Shown piece after piece: positions 5,913 to 9,957 of a DNA stretch of 9,957 bases. The DNA is taken from NCBI GenBank assembly GCA_964492235.1, contig CAZBJQ010000101.1:1-9957 (forward strand), written 5' to 3'. The notes beneath the pieces are model-generated. The model was not told the DNA's origin and ran no database searches. It saw only the letters and a program-made list of their open reading frames with translations. The stretch comes from PFL42 sp964492235 (GTDB taxonomy: Bacteria; Chloroflexota; Anaerolineae; Anaerolineales; E44-bin32). The translations under genes and the position numbers were made by a program. The stretch's first letter is position 1. Every line of letters begins with the position of its first letter.

Positions 5913-7900
5913 CCCGGGCCAACCGGCTCGTAGCCTTCGTGCTCGGGCAAGGAAATGCTCCGCGGCGCTTCGATCGTGAACACCAGATAGCAGCCGCCGC
6001 CGCCCGCCTCATTGAAGACCCGGGTGAAGGTCTGACGGCGTCCCGGCTGCCGGCCAATGGCGCGCAGGTCGTCCGGCGAGAAGGAGTACCCTCCGGAGCA
6101 CTGCAGATCGTCACCGGTGTGCGGGTCGAAGTCATACAGGCGCATGGCGATTTCCAGCGACTCGTACGGCGCGAGGGTAAGCTCGACAGGGTTGGCTTCC
6201 CCGAAGGTCAACATGCCGGTGATGGGATAGATGCCGCCGCACTCCCAGCCGTAGGTGATGCCCAGGTCGTTCATGCCGCCGAGCAGGATGGTGTGCTCGT
6301 TGGCGTGCAGCCTGGCGTAGCTGTCGCCGCCTTCGCAACCTCGGCCTCGGTCGCACCCGATCGGGTCCAGCGGCCCTTCGGGCGGCAAGTAGCGGCCTTC
6401 GGTGTCGAGCTCGAAGGGGTTGTCGATGCAGTCACCAGTCAGGCACACCGTGTTCAGCGTCTCAAAGGTGACGAGGATCTCCCGCGTCTCGCAGACCTCG
6501 CCTTCCAGCACCAGGTGGTTGCTCTCGGCCGAACGGCTACCGGCAATCAGATCCCCTTGATACGCAATCACCCAATACTCGAAGCGCTCTCCGCAGCCGG
6601 GGACCCCACCGCCCTCCATCAGGGGGACCTGGCGGGCATCCGCAGCTGGGAGCCCTAGGGGCAGGTCGGCGTACAACGTCCCATCGCGCACCAGCAGGTA
6701 ACCACTGATCTCGCCCAGGCGCGCCTCGGGGTAGTACCAGCTGAGCACGCATGTGATCACATTCAGGAACTGGTTCTCGAAGCAGCGCTTGCTCAAGCCT
6801 GAGGGAGCCGGGAATGGAACTTCATCCCCCCCGCCGCCGCCCTCGATGATCCGGTAGGCCACGCGGAACCAGCCCCCCTCGCCCGAGACCAACGTGTCCA
6901 GCCGCCGCCCGTCCCAGTCTGCGGCCACGTGCTCGGTTTGCAGGCTTCCCAATTCGAAGACCTCGCCCCCAGTGCTGGTCTCGTTGAACCCGAGGCACTG
7001 TAAATGGACCAAGAGCGGGGCACGGTCAGCTGGAATCGGCAGCGTGCGGTGATTGGCCCCGCCGAGCTCGGCGGCGATGTCCCAACTGCGCCCACCGGGT
7101 GTCTGCAAGAAGCCTTCGGCCGGGAGCCGTTCGATAGTGAACGTGCCGCCGAGCAGAAGATAGCAGTACACCCCGTCGTACACCTTGTCGACCTCGAGCG
7201 ACAGCGCTTCGATCTCCAGCCACTCACCGGGCAGGGCGAAGGTCCCCGAGGTCAGGCCGCCCAGCGTTGCCATCCATCCCCCGATGCGAGAGGAGATTTC
7301 CGGCGGCTCATCTTCGGACTCGGTCACAGGCGGGGGCGGAAAGTCATCATGGGGGAGTTCCCCCCCTGGCGAGGGCGACAGGCCGGTCTCCCCCTCCCCC
7401 AGCGCCTCGGCTAGACCCGGGTGATCCTCGGCGATGGCTTCGATCGCCTCCGGTGGCAGCGGCCCGGCCGAGTCGTCGACAACGTACACGGCTTCGACGG
7501 CGCCTTCGGCAGCGCCAACGATGACGGACGCCTGGCCTTCATTGCCCTGGCTGTCAACGGCGCGGACGATCAGGGTGTGTCCCCCGGCCGTCGCCGGTGA
7601 CCAGTCCGCCAACAGCGGCAGAGGCGTGCTTCCCTTGGCAAGGCTGGTTGTCTTAAGCGCAGCCAGGGAGCCATCGATCCACAGTTCGACCCGGACAACC
7701 CCATCCGGATCGCTGGCGACGGCATGAATCACCGTCGTGCTCCCCACATCGACGACGTCGCCCAGACGGGGCGTCTGGAAACCCACCTGAGGCACCGTCG
7801 TGCGGGAGGCGTCCAGGACGATCCACGCCAGCCCAATCGCTCCCAGCAGAGCACAGGCTCCGCCAAGGTACAGAATGGCCAGGATCCATCGCGTGCGCAT
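5906..7900 (-). CDS. Membrane-anchored Ig/FN3 envelope protein, 664 residues
   Basis: Unrecognised by name. Residues 5-29 form one hydrophobic segment after MRTRW; it could be an uncleaved signal anchor, placing the rest outside the membrane. An Ig-like domain follows (about 36-130; WIDG, SDPDGVVRVEL, GGHTLIVRAVDSQGN), then an acidic Pro-rich linker (about 140-205), an unknown beta-rich domain (about 225-353), an FN3-like domain (about 363-468) and a second unknown domain (about 475-645) resembling the first. Thirteen cysteines lie outside the anchor (246, 302, 373, 384, 436, 470, 486, 491, 516, 522, 554, 601, 637), consistent with disulfides in an exported protein. ATG 7900 has AAGGAG (7909-7914) 8 nt upstream. 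It follows the lipoprotein gene by 22 bp, so both are one operon. Adhesion or envelope scaffolding is a guess. Confidence 0.85.
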   Translation of the reverse strand: MRTRWILAILYLGGACALLGAIGLAWIVLDASRTTVPQVGFQTPRLGDVVDVGSTTVIHAVASDPDGVVRVELWIDGSLAALKTTSLAKGSTPLPLLADWSPATAGGHTLIVRAVDSQGNEGQASVIVGAAEGAVEAVYVVDDSAGPLPPEAIEAIAEDHPGLAEALGEGETGLSPSPGGELPHDDFPPPPVTESEDEPPEISSRIGGWMATLGGLTSGTFALPGEWLEIEALSLEVDKVYDGVYCYLLLGGTFTIERLPAEGFLQTPGGRSWDIAAELGGANHRTLPIPADRAPLLVHLQCLGFNETSTGGEVFELGSLQTEHVAADWDGRRLDTLVSGEGGWFRVAYRIIEGGGGGDEVPFPAPSGLSKRCFENQFLNVITCVLSWYYPEARLGEISGYLLVRDGTLYADLPLGLPAADARQVPLMEGGGVPGCGERFEYWVIAYQGDLIAGSRSAESNHLVLEGEVCETREILVTFETLNTVCLTGDCIDNPFELDTEGRYLPPEGPLDPIGCDRGRGCEGGDSYARLHANEHTILLGGMNDLGITYGWECGGIYPITGMLTFGEANPVELTLAPYESLEIAMRLYDFDPHTGDDLQCSGGYSFSPDDLRAIGRQPGRRQTFTRVFNEAGGGGCYLVFTIEAPRSISLPEHEGYEPVGPGP

Positions 7901-7922
7901 CGCCGGTTCTCCTTCCGCCGCC

Positions 7923-8966
7923 TCAGATCAAGCAGCCAGCCAGGGCGATGGTGCGGGCGCCGCTCTCGGCCGTGTTGCCGGCCGCATCGCGGGCCCGGAT
8001 GTAATACTCGACCGTCGCCCCGCCCGTCGTCGGCACCGGGTCACGGCTGGCCTGTAGCGCCGACCAGTCGAGGGTTGTCTGGTAGCTCCCGCCCGAGCCG
8101 CTCATCGAGCGCGTCTCCCATGACCCACCACTCACCCGGTAAACAAGCTGGACCTTTCCCACTCCACCGGCGTCACTCACCTGGGCCGTGATGGTCACCG
8201 TGTTCGGCGTGCAGTTGGGCACGTACACGGTGCCAGCCGAAGCGCTGACGGCACCGATGCTTGGCGGAGACGTGTCGGCAGGCGCATTGACGTTGATGGT
8301 GACGGTCTGTTCCGCCGGACCTGCAAGCGTGATCGCCTGCAGCCGGTAGGTGTGCGAAGCCGTCGGACACACCTGCCTGGTGCCCAGGGCATCGACGACG
8401 CCGCCATCGATGCTGACGGCCGTGGAATTGATGAGCTCCCAGCGAAGCGTGGTGCATTCCCCCTGGACCAACGTCGTGCGATCCGCAGAGAACGTGACGT
8501 AGGCCGTCGGCGGGATGGTCGGTGTGACCGTGGGAACCGGTGTCAGCGTGTGCACCGGCGTCAGGCTCGGCATCGGCGTCAGCGTCGCCGCCGGCAGAAC
8601 GTGCATCCAGGCCACCGCCGGGGCGCTGGATGCGCCGCCGACCGAGAAAGCGACTATCTCCAGTGAGTGATCCCCCGGTTCGCCCGGGAGCCAGGGCTGA
8701 GATCCCCCAGTGATCACACCGCCTGGCTCTGCTGGTGGGTCACGGCGATACGGCACCCCGTCCACCGCCAGCAGGATCTCAGCCACGCCCTCTGGCGCGT
8801 AGGCATGCGAAACCACCTCGATTTCCGTGCCAGCCGTGATCTCAGAGCCATCAAGGGGGATGTCGATCCACGCCCGGGGACCTGCGGCATCGGCCGGCGC
8901 ACAGGCCGCCAGCCAGAGAGACATGCAGGCTGGGAGGATCCCAACGATCCAACATTGAGCGCGCAT
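7923..8966 (-). CDS. Lipoprotein with TP-rich linker and Ig-like domains, 347 residues
   Basis: Secreted lipoprotein: residues 1-21 are a signal peptide ending in the lipobox LAAC, with Cys22 as the lipidation site. An Ig-like domain follows (about 28-124; VAEILLAVDG, GDHSLEIVAFSVGG), then a Thr/Pro linker with repeated LTP and VTP units (about 128-154), a second domain (about 156-227) with Cys171 and Cys200 in the style of Chloroflexi repeats (DRTTLVQGECTTLRWEL, then TRQVCP), and a C-terminal Ig-like domain (about 231-345; YYIRARDAAGNTAES). The start at 8966 is chosen because GGAGG lies about 6 nt upstream and it begins a clean signal peptide; an in-frame upstream start at 9023 would bury the signal. 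No catalytic motif is seen. The first domain resembles that of the next gene in the operon. Likely a surface binding or structural protein. Confidence 0.88.
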   Translation of the reverse strand: MRAQCWIVGILPACMSLWLAACAPADAAGPRAWIDIPLDGSEITAGTEIEVVSHAYAPEGVAEILLAVDGVPYRRDPPAEPGGVITGGSQPWLPGEPGDHSLEIVAFSVGGASSAPAVAWMHVLPAATLTPMPSLTPVHTLTPVPTVTPTIPPTAYVTFSADRTTLVQGECTTLRWELINSTAVSIDGGVVDALGTRQVCPTASHTYRLQAITLAGPAEQTVTINVNAPADTSPPSIGAVSASAGTVYVPNCTPNTVTITAQVSDAGGVGKVQLVYRVSGGSWETRSMSGSGGSYQTTLDWSALQASRDPVPTTGGATVEYYIRARDAAGNTAESGARTIALAGCLI

Positions 8967-8979
8967 GGCGTCCCTCCAT

Positions 8980-9003
8980 CTGCGCCGCGAGATCGCAGCG
9001 CAG
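8980..9003 (-). promoter_or_regulatory. Imperfect hairpin just upstream of the lipoprotein RBS
   Basis: CTGCGC / GCGCAG arms (6 bp), one mismatch, then GCGA / TCGC inner arms around a 2-nt centre. It lies directly upstream of the GGAGG site of the lipoprotein gene. It may be a leader structure or chance in GC-rich sequence. Confidence 0.25.
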
Positions 9004-9399
9004 CACGCGTACCCGCCAGACATGCCGAGCGTCGGCGCCGGCCGAAGGTGGATGATGTGCGATGGGTGGGCAGAGAGAGCTGGGAGGAAAGGGCGGCGCC
9101 AGTGCCGAGCGCTGGGCCGAGAGGGGAGCTAGAGCACGGTCAGTCTATTGGGGGGCCTCCGAATTCATCCAGTCCGAGTTGCTTTGCGGTGTGCCGCCCA
9201 ACCAGGCATCTCGGAAGCGAGGCTGCCGCGCCTATTGAAGGTAACCGGCGCACGCTCGGCTCCGACATGGATGTCCCGATCTGTACCTGGTGAGGCAGTT
9301 GGAGGCTGAGCGTGAGATGCGGCCGGGAGGTGGTGGCCACGCGAGAGGTCCCCCCTGGTGAGCCGTCCGAGCGGGCGGCCGCGTTCGATTTCCATCCGC

Positions 9400-9408
9400 A
9401 GTATAGCA
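9400..9408 (-). promoter_or_regulatory. Extended -10 element, candidate promoter of the envelope operon
   Basis: The minus strand reads TGCTATACT: TATACT (5 of 6) preceded by the TGn extension. No -35 match is seen at 16-18 nt, which is tolerated by extended -10 promoters. Transcription would leave a leader of about 430 nt before the lipoprotein ATG, unusually long, so a closer unrecognised promoter may exist. Confidence 0.3.
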
Positions 9409-9461
9409 CAGCTGACCCACCTTGGCCCCGGCGATCGACTCTCGAGCCCCTGCGCAGTTTT

Positions 9462-9509
9462 CGGCAGGCAAGCAGCCCGCAGGGCGACCGCAGGGCTGCT
9501 TGCCTGCCG
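9462..9509. repeat. Perfect 17-bp inverted repeat between divergent promoters
   Basis: CGGCAGGCAAGCAGCCC (9462-9478) is exactly complementary to 9493-9509, with a 14-nt loop that contains a direct repeat of CCGCAGGG (9477-9484 and 9488-9495). No T-run follows the stem on either strand, although TTTT immediately precedes it on the plus strand. It could be an RNA hairpin, a REP-like element or a protein site. Confidence 0.75.
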
Positions 9510-9545
9510 GACTACTTATGAACCGCCCGTCGAGGAAGCTGCCCC

Positions 9546-9574
9546 TTCTCAAGACCGGTTCTGTCTGATATCAT
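9546..9574 (+). promoter_or_regulatory. Probable typA promoter
   Basis: TTCTCA (9546-9551, 4 of 6) and TATCAT (9569-9574, 5 of 6) are spaced by 17 nt, with a TG at 9566-9567 making an extended -10. Transcription from about 9581 would leave a leader of about 67 nt before the ATG at 9648. Confidence 0.5.
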
Positions 9575-9647
9575 CCATTGCCGCACCGAACCGACCTCGG
9601 CGCAACCCGGCCGGGGTCGTTTGTTGTGCGGCAGAAGGCAGTCGATC

Positions 9648-9957
<310 letters not shown>

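Larger units (their letters stand above)
8967..9647. other. Divergent intergenic region without a clear gene
   Basis: These 681 bases separate the minus-strand envelope operon from plus-strand typA. Short open frames occur on both strands but none has a convincing start or protein character. It holds a hairpin next to the lipoprotein start (8980-9003), a minus-strand extended -10 (9400-9405), a long inverted repeat (9462-9509) and the probable typA promoter (9546-9574). I see no tRNA fold or known RNA element. About 9010-9395 holds nothing I can interpret. Confidence 0.6.

Noticed and set aside
5678..6658. Plus-strand open frame of 326 codons
   Set aside because: It overlaps the C-terminal part of the 664-residue envelope protein and the helicase promoter, and has no ribosome binding site or domain.
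8521..8600. Imperfect short repeats (GGCGTCAG-like) in the lipoprotein gene
   Set aside because: They encode the degenerate Thr/Pro linker and need no separate explanation as a DNA repeat or CRISPR.
8967..9023. Upstream start for the lipoprotein
   Set aside because: It adds 19 charged residues before a clean lipoprotein signal peptide and lacks a ribosome binding site.
9375..9400. GTTCGATTTCC resembling a tRNA T-arm
   Set aside because: The bases on either side of the loop are not complementary, so no tRNA fold is possible.
9462..9509. Reading the 17-bp inverted repeat as an intrinsic terminator
   Set aside because: No T-run follows the stem on either strand and no gene ends nearby, since the flanking genes are divergent.

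Overview
The window is GC-rich bacterial DNA with dense, mostly minus-strand genes. The two envelope proteins suggest an uncultured member of the Chloroflexota (Anaerolineae-like): one is a lipoprotein with a Thr/Pro (TP-repeat) linker feeding into Ig-like domains, the other a membrane-anchored Ig/FN3 protein. This assignment is an inference from protein style, not from a marker gene; the typA fragment at the right edge would allow a proper placement.

Layout, left to right. (1) 1-748, minus: the N-terminal 249 residues of an aldo/keto reductase running off the left edge. (2) 749-1284: non-coding, with several hairpins, including likely terminators for the genes to its right. (3) 1285-1479, minus: a detached copy of the last 65 codons (stop included) of a DEAD-box helicase, with no start codon. 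(4) 1516-4096, minus: an ABC exporter pair, ATPase then permease, separated by 7 bp. (5) 4310-5584, minus: a complete RhlE-like DEAD-box RNA helicase with a well-formed promoter, an operator-like palindrome and a leader holding two stem-loops. (6) 5906-8966, minus: a two-gene envelope operon, a lipoprotein followed 22 bp later by a 664-residue membrane-anchored protein. (7) 8967-9647: a divergent intergenic region with a perfect 17-bp inverted repeat. (8) 9648-9957, plus: the first 103 residues of the translational GTPase TypA/BipA.

The most interesting structure is the helicase tail. The 195-bp 3' end of the helicase gene is present twice as direct repeats exactly 3025 bp apart, in the same frame, without an indel, and they bracket the ABC transporter pair. 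The pattern resembles a cassette that arrived at the 3' end of the helicase gene, supplied a new tail and displaced the old one; duplication followed by deletion is the main alternative. I see no integrase, transposase, CRISPR array, tRNA or rRNA. The helicase, TypA, reductase and ABC pair are ordinary families. The envelope operon contains domains I cannot name, including one that seems to occur twice in the 664-residue protein.
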